From assembly GCA_900557195.1 (NCBI GenBank), contig USRT01000006.1:1-64000 (forward strand): DNA of 64,000 nt, given 5' to 3'. Shown here piece after piece: positions 27,412-36,374 of this stretch (the first letter of the stretch is position 1; each line of letters opens with the position of its first letter). The DNA comes from an uncultured Clostridium sp. GTDB lineage: Bacteria; Bacillota; Clostridia; TANB77; CAG-508. A program made the translations under genes and the position numbers. The notes below the pieces were generated by a model. It did no database searches. It was not told the DNA's origin and was given only the letters and a program-made list of their open reading frames with translations.

Positions 27412-27440
27412 TTGACAAGCCGAGATTGATATGTTAAAAT
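27412..27440 (+). promoter_or_regulatory. Promoter of the 5S-like RNA
   Basis: TTGACA (27412-27417), a 17-base spacer and TAAAAT (27435-27440) preceded by the extended -10 TGT. This is the best-matching promoter in this part of the window; no protein start follows within 380 bases. Confidence 0.75.
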
Positions 27441-27446
27441 AGACGT

Positions 27447-27630
27447 TACGAATTTAGAGGGATACCTGTAACCATTCCGAACACAGTAGTCAAACTCTAC
27501 TTTTCCAGTATTTATATGATTTATTTATCATTTTTAAGTATTGCAAAATTAGAACTGACCTATAATATAACATGTATAAAACAAGAAATCATATAGATAC
27601 CAAGTATTAATAAAAATACTTGGTGTTTTT
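27447..27630 (+). ncRNA. Orphan 5S-rRNA-like RNA
   Basis: Bases 27454-27502 contain a 5S rRNA core: TAGAGGGATACC, then CCATTCCGAACACAGTAGTC and AAACTCTAC, corresponding to helix II/III and loop C of bacterial 5S. The following bases diverge and the terminal helix I is not evident, so it is not a normal 5S gene. It has its own strong promoter and a terminator at 27599. No 16S or 23S is near. It could be a decayed 5S copy still transcribed or a 5S-derived regulatory RNA. The 3' end is assumed from the terminator. Confidence 0.6.
27599..27630 (+). terminator. Terminator of the 5S-like RNA
   Basis: ACCAAGTATT (27599-27608) pairs perfectly with AATACTTGGT (27615-27624) around a 6-base loop, followed by TGTTTTTG. 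The next 200 bases before the helicase gene (27631-27829) contain no gene or clear signal. Confidence 0.8.
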
Positions 27631-27829
27631 GCGTTTTAAAAAACATATTATTAAATTTTTTTGAGGGTTAGAAAAAAGCAATAAAGCTAATGGAGATTGG
27701 CAAATTATAAAAAGAGGAGGGATTAAGTTTTAGAAAAATAAATATATAAGAGCAAAAAAGTTACTTAACGTATGTAAGCAAGCTATGTTACTTTAAAAAA
27801 TATATTTTGGAAAGGAAAAGTAAACTATT

Positions 27830-30017
27830 ATGGAAGAAGAAGTTTTTTTAGAAGAAAAAGAAAAATTAAAAGAGATTGTTCAAAAGATTACAGAAGAAGA
27901 ATCAGAAATAGAAAATGCCTTAAGTGGTGCAAGTAAAAATTATGATCTAGAAAATATTGCAAATGCAAAAGTATTAGAGTCACAAATAAAAAAATTATCA
28001 GACATAAAAAATATAAAAGATAAACCATATTTTGCAAGAATGGATTTTAAAGAAAATGCAAAAAAAATAGAAAAGTTCTATATAGGTAAAATTTCAATAT
28101 TAGATAACAAAACATCATATCCAATTATAGTAGATTGGAGAGCACCAATTGCCAATTTATATTATGAAGGAAAAATAGGAAAAGGAGAATATGAAGCCTT
28201 AGATGAAAAAATAGAAGGAGAAATATTATTAAAAAGGCAATATATAATAGAAAATGGGAAATTAAAAAAATATGTAAATATTAATGTTACAGGTAATGAC
28301 GAATTATTAGAAAATGCTTTAGAAGAAAAAGCAGATGACAGATTAAAAAATATTGTTGCAACAATTCAAGATGAGCAAAACAAAATAATAAGAGCAGACA
28401 TAAGCTCACCACTTATTGTTCAAGGAGTTGCAGGGAGCGGAAAAACAACAATAGCACTTCATAGAATAGCATATCTAATTTATAATTACGAAAAACAATT
28501 TAAACCAGAAGAATTTATGATAATAGCTCCAACAAAATTCTTCTTAAATTATATTTCAAACATTCTTCCAGATTTAGGAGTAAATAATGTTAAACAATGT
28601 ACTTTTGAAGATTTTGCATATGATGTAATAGGAAAAAGATTAAAAATATCAGACAATAATGAAAAATTAGTTATAATAGTAAACAAAGCATTTGATGAAA
28701 TAAACAAAGGTAAAATAGATATAATGATAAAAGAAGCAAAATACAAATCATCAATAAACTTTAAAAAAGTAATGGATGAATATTTATTAGAGGTAGAAAA
28801 TAATTATCTTCCTAAAAATGATTTTTGCTTTAATGGATATACAATAATGAAGATAGAAGATATAAACTATTTATTTAAAGAAAATTATAAAATGTATAAT
28901 TATAATACTAGAATAAATGAAATTGAAAAAAATTTAGTTTCTGAATTAAAAAAGAAAGCTCCAATAATAATAGATAATATAAAGAGAAAGCGAAGCGAAA
29001 AAATTAAAGATTTAACTGGAGAAAACAGAATAAAGGTATTTGATGAATATGAGAAAATAATAAAACTATTAGAAAAAGATTATAAAAAAATAGTAAAAAA
29101 ATACTTAAGTCAAATTGCAAAAAAAGACTGCATAAAATATTATAAAGAATTCATAGATAACTATTTAGAAGATTCAAATGAAGTAATGACATATTTAAAG
29201 AAAAATACAAGCAAAAATCTAGAAAATAATGAAATTTCTTTCGAGGATTTAGCTCCTATAATGTATATACAATTTAAAATATTTGGAATAAAAGAAAATG
29301 CAAAAGTAAAACATGTTGTAATAGATGAAGCACAAGATTATGGAGAATTTCAATTTGATGTTTTAAAAACAATACTAAACAGTAATTCAATGACAATTCT
29401 TCGGAGATATAGCGCAAGGAGTTCATTATTATAGAGGTATAGAAAACTGGAAAAAATTTATAGATATCGAATTTAAAGATGTTAAAACAACATATACGAC
29501 ATTAAATAAAACATACAGAACTACTAAAGAAATAATGGATATTGCAAACTCTGTAATAAACAAATTACCAGATTTTGAAAAAGAATATATAGTTTTAGGT
29601 GACCCAGTAATCGACAGAAAAAACTCTGTAAATATTAAACAAAATAAAGATATAGATGAACTAATAAGTAATATAAATGAAAGAATAGATACCTATTTAC
29701 AAAGTGGATATAAATCAATTGCAATAATAGGAAAGGATATGCCAGAATGTAAGCAAATTGAAAAGAAGATAAGTAAGATAAGAAAAGATGTAAAATTAAT
29801 AAGGGGAAAAGATTCAGAATATAATTCTGGTATTTCTATTGTTCCATCATATCTTGCGAAAGGGCTTGAATTTGATTGTGTTATAATTAGCAATGCAAGT
29901 AAGATGCAATATACAAATAGTAGTTTAGATATAAAATTATTATATGTAACAATAACAAGAGCAATGAGTAAATTAGATATATTTTATATGGGAGAGATGA
30001 CTAATTTGTTAAAATAG
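27830..30017 (+). CDS. HelD-like UvrD/Rep superfamily helicase, read through a CGG +1 site
   Basis: 728 residues when the frame moves +1 at CGG 29402; otherwise it stops at residue 534. The acidic coiled-coil N-terminus (about 1-60), Walker A QGVAGSGKTTIALHR (about 200-214), Walker B VVIDEAQDYGEFQFD (about 500-514), then GDIAQG and YRGIENW directly after the site, and a final helicase motif near VTITRAMSK (about 710). This is the layout of Firmicutes HelD, which frees stalled RNA polymerase; B. subtilis HelD is about 770 residues. RBS AAAGGAAAAG precedes the ATG. Confidence 0.85.
29402..29405 (+). other. CGG +1 recoding site in HelD-like helicase
   Basis: Zero-frame CTT CGG AGA stops 10 codons later; skipping C gives CTT GGA GAT. 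The Gly formed is the first residue of the helicase motif III-region GDxxQG, which is conserved, so the product of the shift is the expected one. Confidence 0.8.
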
Positions 30018-30105
30018 ATATTGGATACATAGGTAATGGCTAGTATTTTGCTTTTTGTGTTTTTTATTCGATTGATATAATAATTTTGGCGAAGAAAAAT
30101 GAAAG

Positions 30106-30156
30106 AAACAATTATTAAAATTTAAAATTCAACAATTTTAGTAATTGTTTTTTATT
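30106..30156 (+). terminator. Terminator after helicase
   Basis: AAACAATTATTAAAATT (30106-30122) pairs with AATTTTAGTAATTGTTT (30134-30150) with one G-U, followed by TTTATT. It lies 89 bases after the helicase stop. Confidence 0.75.
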
Positions 30157-30226
30157 GAATTATAGTCAATTTAAATAATTTATGATATACTAATAAGTGG
30201 TTAAGAAGAATATGGAGGGAAAGGTA

Positions 30227-31114
30227 ATGATTGACTTTACAAACGCGATAGAAGAATTTAACAATTATAAAGGTTCAGAAAAAAAGAAAACTTTAATATA
30301 TAACGATAAAAAATATTTAGTTAAGTTCCCAGATCCAGTTAGAGAAAAAAATAAAAATATATCATATATTAATAATGCTTTTTCTGAATATATTGGAAGC
30401 AATGTATTTAAAATAGTAGGCATTAAAACACAAAATACTATATTAGGAAAGTATGAATATAATGGAAAAGAAAAGATAGTTTGTGCTTGTGAAGATTTTA
30501 CAGATAATGAAAATGTATTATATGAATTTGAAAATTTAGCATTAAGTACAAATCCTGATAAAAAAATAGAAACAGAATTAAATGACATACTGGAAGTTAT
30601 AGAAGAAAGTCAAATGATTGACACAGAAAGTACTAAACAAAAGTTTTGGGATATGTTTATTATAGATAGTTTAATTGGAAATACTGATAGACATAATGGA
30701 AACTGGGGATTCTTATTAAATAAAACTACGGGAAAGGCTGAATTTTCTCCAATCTATGATTGTGGCTCATGTTTAAATCCAATGATTGAAGATGAAGAAA
30801 TTGAGAAAATTAGTGAAACAGAATTAAAAAATTTAGCAATAAATTGTTATTCTTGTTTAAAAGAAGATGGCAAGAAAATTAATTATATGTCATATATAAA
30901 ACAAATAAAAAATGAGGAATGCAATGATGCTATTAAAAGATTATTTACAAGTATTAATATGGACGGAATAAAAAAATTCATTGAAGATATAGAATGTATA
31001 TCAAATATAAGAAAAGAGTTTTATAATAATATTATAGAGCAAAGATATGAGATTATAAAAAAGACATATGAAAATATAAGTTCAAAAGTAAAAAATAATA
31101 AAACAATAAAATAG
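30227..31114 (+). CDS. HipA-like/CtkA-type protein kinase
   Basis: 295 residues. FWDMFIIDSLIGNTDRHNGN (about 139-158) contains the catalytic-loop D-R-H-x-x-N, and FSPIYDCGSCLNP (about 170-182) the metal-binding Asp. These are the HipA C-lobe motifs; the N-terminal HipA subdomain is missing, which fits the short CtkA-type kinases. It would phosphorylate Ser/Thr of an unknown protein. No HipB-like antitoxin is adjacent. Start 30227 follows GGAGGGAAA; the GTG 30 bases upstream precedes that RBS. Followed by the promoter of an unknown RNA. Confidence 0.75.
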   Translation: MIDFTNAIEEFNNYKGSEKKKTLIYNDKKYLVKFPDPVREKNKNISYINNAFSEYIGSNVFKIVGIKTQNTILGKYEYNGKEKIVCACEDFTDNENVLYEFENLALSTNPDKKIETELNDILEVIEESQMIDTESTKQKFWDMFIIDSLIGNTDRHNGNWGFLLNKTTGKAEFSPIYDCGSCLNPMIEDEEIEKISETELKNLAINCYSCLKEDGKKINYMSYIKQIKNEECNDAIKRLFTSINMDGIKKFIEDIECISNIRKEFYNNIIEQRYEIIKKTYENISSKVKNNKTIK

Positions 31115-31138
31115 TAAGTTAAAAATAAAAAATGGGGA

Positions 31139-31168
31139 TTGACAAATATAAATTCTATATGATAAAAT
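31139..31168 (+). promoter_or_regulatory. Promoter of an unknown small RNA
   Basis: TTGACA (31139-31144), 18-base spacer and TAAAAT (31163-31168) with an extended TGA before it; the same architecture as the 5S-like RNA promoter at 27412. No start codon with RBS follows until 31452. Confidence 0.7.
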
Positions 31169-31174
31169 AGTAAA

Positions 31175-31317
31175 CATAATTTAAGAGTTTACCTAGAATA
31201 TATATTTGAGCGGTAAAGGGCAATTATAAATATAAATGTTGCCTACACTTATTAAAGTAAGATTATATAAAGTCTTGCAAAGGAGTCTTAAAAAGATTTC
31301 TTTGTAAGGCTTTTTTG
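31175..31317 (+). ncRNA. Structured RNA of unknown type
   Basis: About 140 bases between a strong promoter and a strong terminator. Visible hairpins: GTAAAC/GTTTAC near 31171-31193, GGGCAA/TTGCC near 31219-31244, and the terminal stem at 31271-31311 with a T-run. A short unpaired GAGCGGTAAAG lies before the second hairpin. I do not recognise a riboswitch, 6S or SRP consensus. It could be a small RNA or a cis-regulatory leader for the ABC genes starting at 31452. Confidence 0.5.
31271..31317 (+). terminator. Terminator of the unknown RNA
   Basis: AGTCTTGCAAAGGAGTCT (31271-31288) pairs with AGATTTCTTTGTAAGGCT (31294-31311) with G-U pairs, followed by six T. It lies before the ABC ATPase gene, so it could also be an attenuator. 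Confidence 0.75.
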
Positions 31318-31451
31318 TTTTTTTATCTAAGAAAAATTTTAAAACTATGGCTTTCTATATAAAAAATGCAATTACTATACAGAAAGTTATATTGTAAAAT
31401 TTCTATTATTAGCTAAAACATGTATAATATATAAATAGGGGGATGAAAAAT

Positions 31452-32433
31452 ATGAGTATAATACAAGTTAAAAATTTAAACAAAGAATTTAAAATTAAAG
31501 AAAAAGAAAAGGGAATAAAAGGAAGCATAAAATCAATAATTAAACCTAAATATAGAATTGTTAAAGCAGTAAATGATATAAGCTTCGAAGTAGAAAAAGG
31601 AGAGATTCTAGCATTTATTGGACCAAACGGAGCAGGAAAAAGTACAACAATAAAAATGTTAACAGGAATTTTGTATCCAAGTAGTGGAGAGATAAAAGTA
31701 ATGGAATTAGAACCATCAAAAAAACGAAAAACGCTATCACACAAAATAGGAACTGTTTTTGGACAAAAAGAACAACTATGGACACATTTAACTCCATATG
31801 ACAACTTTAAATTTTTTGGAGCAATATATGATATACCAAATAATGAAATAGAAGAAAGAATAGAAGATTTAAAAAATACATTTGAAATACGGAGATTTTA
31901 TAAATACACCAGTTAGAAATTTATCATTAGGACAAAGAATTAGATGTGAAATAGTAGCATCATTAATACATAAACCAGATATATTGTTTTTAGATGAACC
32001 AACTATAGGATTAGATCCAGTTGTAAAAGAAAATATAAGAAATCTAATAAAAAAGATGAACAAAGAATATAATACAACAATATTTTTAACAAGTCATGAT
32101 GTAGGTGATATAGAAAAACTATGTAAAAGAGTTATTATAGTCAATCATGGAAAAATAATAATGGATGATACAATGAATAATTTAAAATATCATTATTTAA
32201 ATAAAAAAATAATAGAAGTAAAAATGAAAGAAAATGTAAATTTAAAAAATGAAGAGGGTATAACAATATTAAAAGATAATGGCAACAGTTTTAAAATTGA
32301 ATTAGACATTCAGAAGAAGAGTGTATCAGATATTATAAAAATGTTAGATGCAGATAAAATTATAGATATAAATATATCTAATATACCATTAGAAGACATA
32401 ATTACACAAATTTATAAAGGAGAAAAAATATAA
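31452..32433 (+). CDS. ABC transporter ATP-binding protein, read through a CGG +1 site
   Basis: 326 residues when the frame moves +1 at CGG 31890; otherwise translation stops at about residue 154. Walker A FIGPNGAGKSTTIK (about 56-69), signature LSLGQRIR (about 157-164, after the site), Walker B DILFLDEPTIGLDP (about 176-189) and the switch His in LTSHDV (about 216). The ABC-2/NatA-like subfamily with the NTPVRNLSLGQ variant goes with two membrane partners, here the next two genes. Start 31452 is chosen by spacing from AGGGGG; an ATG at 31443 overlaps it. Confidence 0.9.
31890..31893 (+). other. CGG +1 recoding site in ABC ATPase
   Basis: Zero-frame ATA CGG AGA stops 8 codons later; skipping C gives ATA GGA GAT. 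The restored sequence GDFINTPVRNLSLGQ is exactly the family's region before the signature motif. Without the shift there is no signature or Walker B. Confidence 0.82.
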
Positions 32434-32566
32434 TTTAGAAATTAAATATTGGTAGAATAAATGATGTGTAAAAATTTCATATTTTAATAATATACTGTAA
32501 CCTATAACAAAAAGACTGTGAAAATATTATGAAAACCAAGAAAAAAGCACATTGAAGGAGGAAAAA

Positions 32567-33358
32567 ATGAAAAAATATTTATACATTTACAAAGCAACAT
32601 TAATAGAAAATTTAAATTATATACCCAATATTATTTTAGGATTTATAAATTTTTTTGTAATGATGTTTGTATTTTTAAATCTATGGCAATATATTTATTC
32701 AGATAGTAGTCAAATTATAAATGGATATACTAATTCGCAAATGATATGGTATGTGTTAATAACAGAAGTTTTATGGTTTGGTACAAGAAATAAAATTCTA
32801 ACCAAAGAAATAAGTCAAGATATAAAATCTGGAAATATAGCATACAACATAAATAAACCATATAACTATGTTTTTTATATTATAGCAAAACACTTAGGAG
32901 AAATTACAATCAAATTTATATTGTTTACAATAGTTGGAATAATTATAGGAATGTGTTTTGTGGGACCTATTGAAAATTTTAATTTTATAAATATTGTATT
33001 TCTTTTAATAACTGTATTATTAGGAATATTAATAAATTCTATTCTAAGAATAATAATTAGTATATTTTCATTTTGGATAGAAGATTCAACACCATTCCAT
33101 TGGGTGTATGATAAATTAATATTAGTACTTGGAACACTTTTTCCAATCGAAATGTTTCCAAAAGTTTTACAACCAATAATGAAATTTACACCAATATATG
33201 TTGTAACATATGGACCAGCAAAATTAATTATAGACTTTAGTATGCAAAATTTTATACATATTTTAGTGGCACAGATAATTTATTTAGTAATTACAATATC
33301 ATTAATAGTTATTCTATATAAAAAGGGGGTAAAGAAATTAAATGTTAATGGAGGCTAA
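32567..33358 (+). CDS. ABC-2 type permease, first subunit
   Basis: 263 residues with about six membrane segments (for example FINFFVMMFVFLNLW at about 24-38, IVFLLITVLLGILINSILRI at about 144-163). The segment NIAYNINKPYNYVFYIIAKH (about 94-113) matches the conserved amphipathic loop of the DUF990-type permeases. Start 32567 follows GGAGG; an upstream in-frame TTG overlaps it. The 3' end overlaps the next permease gene by 17 bases. Together with the ATPase it forms an exporter; cargo unknown. Intact, with no in-frame CGG. Confidence 0.8.
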   Translation: MKKYLYIYKATLIENLNYIPNIILGFINFFVMMFVFLNLWQYIYSDSSQIINGYTNSQMIWYVLITEVLWFGTRNKILTKEISQDIKSGNIAYNINKPYNYVFYIIAKHLGEITIKFILFTIVGIIIGMCFVGPIENFNFINIVFLLITVLLGILINSILRIIISIFSFWIEDSTPFHWVYDKLILVLGTLFPIEMFPKVLQPIMKFTPIYVVTYGPAKLIIDFSMQNFIHILVAQIIYLVITISLIVILYKKGVKKLNVNGG

Positions 33359-34137
33359 AAATCAAATAAAAGTTATAGCATTATCTGTTAAATATAATAT
33401 AATGAGGCAAATGACTAATAAAGTAACATTTATGACAAATATATTATTTATGATACTAAATAATGCAAGTTTTATAGTTCAATGGATAATATTATTTAGT
33501 TTGAAAGATGAAATAGGAGGATATACAATAAAAGAAGTTTTATTATTATGGGGGTTAGCTGCAAGTACATATGGAATTGCTCATATAGTATTTCTTAAAG
33601 CGTTTGAGATACCAGATTTAATAATAAATGGAAAGTTAGACTCATTTTTAGTACAGCCTAAAAATGTATTTTTAAGTGTTATAACATCAGATACAAGCAT
33701 ATCAGCAATAGGTGACCTTATTTATGGATATATTTGCTTGTGTTTATATGGAATTACAATAAAGAACTTTTTACTATTTACGTTTTTTTCAATTACAGGA
33801 GCAATTATAATAACAGCTTTTGCAAGTATAGTCCGGAAGCCTATCATTTTGGCTTGTAAAAGCAGACGTACTTGCAGATTCGCTTAATAATATAATGGTT
33901 AGTTTTGCAACATATCCAGGTACAATATTTAAAAAAGGAATAAAGTTAATCTTGTATACTGTAATACCAGTTGGAATTGCAAATTATATACCAGTAGATA
34001 CAATTATAAACTTCAATTTAGGAAACTTTTTATTTGTAATGTTATTTACAATAGTATTATCTACTATAGCATTTATAATATTTTACAAAGGATTAAAAAG
34101 ATACTCATCATCAAATTTAATGAGTTCTAGAATTTAA
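33342..34137 (+). CDS. ABC-2 type permease, second subunit, read through a CGG +1 site
   Basis: 264 residues when the frame moves +1 at CGG 33834; otherwise it ends at residue 181. About six membrane segments; KLDSFLVQPKNVFLSVITSD (about 98-117) is the same conserved loop as in the first permease. After the site, FATYPGTIFKKGIKLILYTV and PVGIANYIPV are typical of the family's last two segments. It overlaps the first permease, so the two are translated together. The last gene of the exporter operon, followed 10 bases later by a hairpin repeat. Confidence 0.8.
33834..33837 (+). other. CGG +1 recoding site in ABC permease
   Basis: Zero-frame GTC CGG AAG continues 17 codons to a TAA. Skipping C gives GTC GGA AGC and joins two ORFs into one full-length permease. 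Second site within the same operon (see 31890). Confidence 0.75.
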
Positions 34138-34146
34138 AGTGAAAAG

Positions 34147-34189
34147 TGGACAAATTTGGACAAGAGAACAGTCTCTTTGTCCAAATTTG
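34147..34189. repeat. GGACAA-type hairpin repeat, copy 2 (degenerate)
   Basis: CAAATTTGGACAAGAG (34151-34166) pairs with CTCTTTGTCCAAATTTG (34173-34189) with one bulge. It shares GGACAAGAGAAC and TCTTTGTCC with the copies at 25929 and 60100. It begins 10 bases after the permease stop. Confidence 0.6.
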
Positions 34190-34258
34190 AGTAACTCTTA
34201 TCACATTACATTATGCATACCTAATGCATACATTAGATGCAAAAGATGTGCATACAAC

Positions 34259-34287
34259 TTGACATGTTATGTAAATTATTGTATCAT
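34259..34287 (+). promoter_or_regulatory. Putative promoter of the vWA-like gene
   Basis: TTGACA (34259-34264), 17-base spacer, TATCAT (34282-34287). The 309 bases from 34138 to 34446 hold the hairpin repeat, a repeated GCATAC-rich stretch (34214-34255) and this promoter; no gene. Confidence 0.5.
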
Positions 34288-34446
34288 ATATCCTAATGTA
34301 ACATTTATAATGTTAACATTTTTATATAGATGGCGTAAGGCCCACCACCCAATTATCTAATTAGATAGAATGTTATATGCATTTATTTGATTAGTGTATA
34401 GATTATAAGAATATCCGCAGCAAATCAAATATGGAGGGAGAAAATC

Positions 34447-35352
34447 ATGAAAAGGTTATTTTTGGCAGTAATTTCACTTGTAAGTGCAATGATTTGCATT
34501 GTATTTGGTAGCAGTGTAGTAAGTGCAGCTGAAACTGATGCATTGGAATATGTAATTCAGAAAGGCTCAATATACTACGAGTCCGCATCCGGTTTTGGAA
34601 CTGGTCGGAGAGGTGTTGTATGCGAAGACAATCCGTATACAGTAAATCCTTGTTATGCAGGGATTAATGGATATGCATACTTAGATGAAGAAGGAAGAGT
34701 TCTTGTTTCTGAGTATGATGAATCCACTACAGATATAGATATACCACCAGCACCAGAAGGTACTTTCAAGCTCTACAAACACTTCAGAACAGCCAATTAC
34801 CGAAATGGTTGGGTTGATTCTAATTGTGTTATGAAAGTTTCTAAGAAAACAGACGTTCATTTAACAGAAGAACCATTAGAGTTTTCTGAAGATACTCCGG
34901 TAGAACCCGAAAAAGTGGTTGATAAGATAAGTCAAGATGTCAAAAAAGACATGCATACTTGTATTGTCATTGATTATTCGGGAAGCATGTCCGACAATCA
35001 GCGTGAAGTTGTTGATTTATTGGGAACAATAGAATTTAATGCAAATACAACAATAATTGTGTTTGCTGATACATTCGAAATTGTAACCCATGAAGAATTA
35101 AAAAATGAGCAGTTTGACGTTGGCGGTGCTACACATATGTATCAAGCAATTAACGGAGCTCTTGAACTTGGTACAGAACAACTTATCATTATAAGTGACT
35201 TGCAAACATATGATGATGTAGAATTGATGGAATCAAGTGATAAACTGAGAAAAGTGACCGTATATGATCCTGATGAGGATGAATTTGATTCGTCTACTAT
35301 AGACGAATTAAAAGAAAAATTGGGTTACTTTTCTAGAATAATAATCAAATAA
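34447..35352 (+). CDS. Secreted von Willebrand A-like protein, probably imported
   Basis: 301 residues. A Sec signal peptide (LFLAVISLVSAMICIVFG, cut near SAAET at about residue 29) precedes a region of about 100 residues with SH3-like character (IYYESASGFG, RNGWVDSN). Residues about 170-300 form a von Willebrand A domain with MIDAS DYSGSMS (about 178-184), the Thr in GGATHMY and Asp in IISDLQTYDD. Codon use is higher GC than the neighbours, and CGG is used as Arg (GGT CGG AGA at about 34605). This, with its own promoter and perfect terminator, indicates recent acquisition. Ligand unknown. Confidence 0.7.
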   Translation: MKRLFLAVISLVSAMICIVFGSSVVSAAETDALEYVIQKGSIYYESASGFGTGRRGVVCEDNPYTVNPCYAGINGYAYLDEEGRVLVSEYDESTTDIDIPPAPEGTFKLYKHFRTANYRNGWVDSNCVMKVSKKTDVHLTEEPLEFSEDTPVEPEKVVDKISQDVKKDMHTCIVIDYSGSMSDNQREVVDLLGTIEFNANTTIIVFADTFEIVTHEELKNEQFDVGGATHMYQAINGALELGTEQLIIISDLQTYDDVELMESSDKLRKVTVYDPDEDEFDSSTIDELKEKLGYFSRIIIK

Positions 35353-35397
35353 CAACAGCTCGCACAAATGCTACTTGCATTTGTGCGAGCTGTTGTT
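35351..35397 (+). terminator. Perfect 21-bp terminator hairpin
   Basis: 35351-35371 and 35377-35397 are exact reverse complements around TACTT, ending in TTTTA. The 5' arm includes part of the stop codon of the vWA-like gene. GC-rich like that gene, so probably imported with it. Confidence 0.85.
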
Positions 35398-35558
35398 TTA
35401 TAATCTGTAAAAGCATTAATCAAGTGAAATATAATTTAGCATGCTATTATTCATACCTAACACAAATGTAACCCATAAGGAAATTAAGAATCTTAGTCAA
35501 TACTTAAATAGTTACTAAGAATGTAATTATATAAAAACTATAATAAATAGTTGAAAAC

Positions 35559-35600
35559 AAAGAAAACTTTATGTTAAAATATGTACATAAAGTTTTCTTT
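35559..35600. terminator. Hairpin with A/T-rich flanks
   Basis: AAAGAAAACTTTATG-type arm (35559-35573) and CATAAAGTTTTCTTT (35586-35600) are complementary. The region 35398-35670 contains this hairpin and no gene. It may terminate read-through from either side. Confidence 0.5.
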
Positions 35601-35670
35601 AATGTTACTACTTAGAGATATGCAAAGAAATATAATGATAAGTTAGAATAAAAAGAAAGTTGGATTAAAT

Positions 35671-36330
35671 ATGAAAAAGATAATAAAGTATGTAACAGTA
35701 GTTTTAATAGTTATGATAGTAATAGTTTTGGGAATAAATTTCTATGTTAAGTTATCTACTAAAAAACAAATTATTGGGAATAAAGATGATTCTAGGTTAA
35801 AAGATGTAGATTGCATTATTGTACTAGGAGCGGGTGTATGGGGAGATAAACCTAGTCCAATGCTAGAAGATAGACTATTAGAGGCAATTTCTTTATATGA
35901 AAATAATACATCTTCAAAAATAATTATGAGCGGAGACCATGGAAGAGAAGAATATGATGAAGTTAATACAATGAAAAATTTTGCAATAGAGAAAGGTGTA
36001 CCATCAGAGAATATTTTTATGGATCACGCAGGTTTTTCTTCTTATGAAAGTATATATAGAGCAAAAGAAATATTTGAAGCTAAAAAAGTAGTTATAGTAA
36101 CTCAAGAATATCATTTGTACAGATCTTTATATGTTGCAAATAGGTTAGGTGTAGAAGCATATGGAGTAGCATCTAATCCAAGAATCTATGGAGGAGAAGC
36201 CTATAGGGAATTAAGGGAAATATTAGCAAGAAATAAAGATTTTGTAAAGTGTATCTTTAAACCTAAGCCAACATATTTAGGAGATACAATTCCTGTTAAT
36301 GGTAATGGTGATGTAACAAATGATAAATAA
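35671..36330 (+). CDS. SanA/YdcF-like DUF218 membrane protein
   Basis: 219 residues. One N-terminal membrane segment (IIKYVTVVLIVMIVIVLGIN, about 3-22) places the rest outside the membrane. DCIIVLGAGVWGDKPSPML (about 49-67), IIMSGDHGREEYDEVNTM (about 89-106) and VVIVTQEYHLYRSLYVA (about 147-163) are the three conserved blocks of the DUF218 family to which SanA, ElyC and YdcF belong. In enterobacteria SanA affects the vancomycin barrier and cell envelope; its reaction is not established. RBS weak (AAAGAAAG). Confidence 0.8.
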   Translation: MKKIIKYVTVVLIVMIVIVLGINFYVKLSTKKQIIGNKDDSRLKDVDCIIVLGAGVWGDKPSPMLEDRLLEAISLYENNTSSKIIMSGDHGREEYDEVNTMKNFAIEKGVPSENIFMDHAGFSSYESIYRAKEIFEAKKVVIVTQEYHLYRSLYVANRLGVEAYGVASNPRIYGGEAYRELREILARNKDFVKCIFKPKPTYLGDTIPVNGNGDVTNDK

Positions 36331-36374
36331 AATAGTAACTAATAAAAAATGTATTTTTAGAAAGGGATAAAATA

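Noticed and set aside
31409..31804. Minus-strand ORFs opposite the ABC, purB, TPR and AraC genes
   Set aside because: They lie wholly inside well-supported + strand genes, have no RBS and encode low-complexity Phe/Leu/Ile-rich peptides typical of AT-rich antisense frames.
34139..34360. 73-codon ORF after the permease gene
   Set aside because: It covers a hairpin repeat and a promoter, has no RBS and no recognisable protein pattern.
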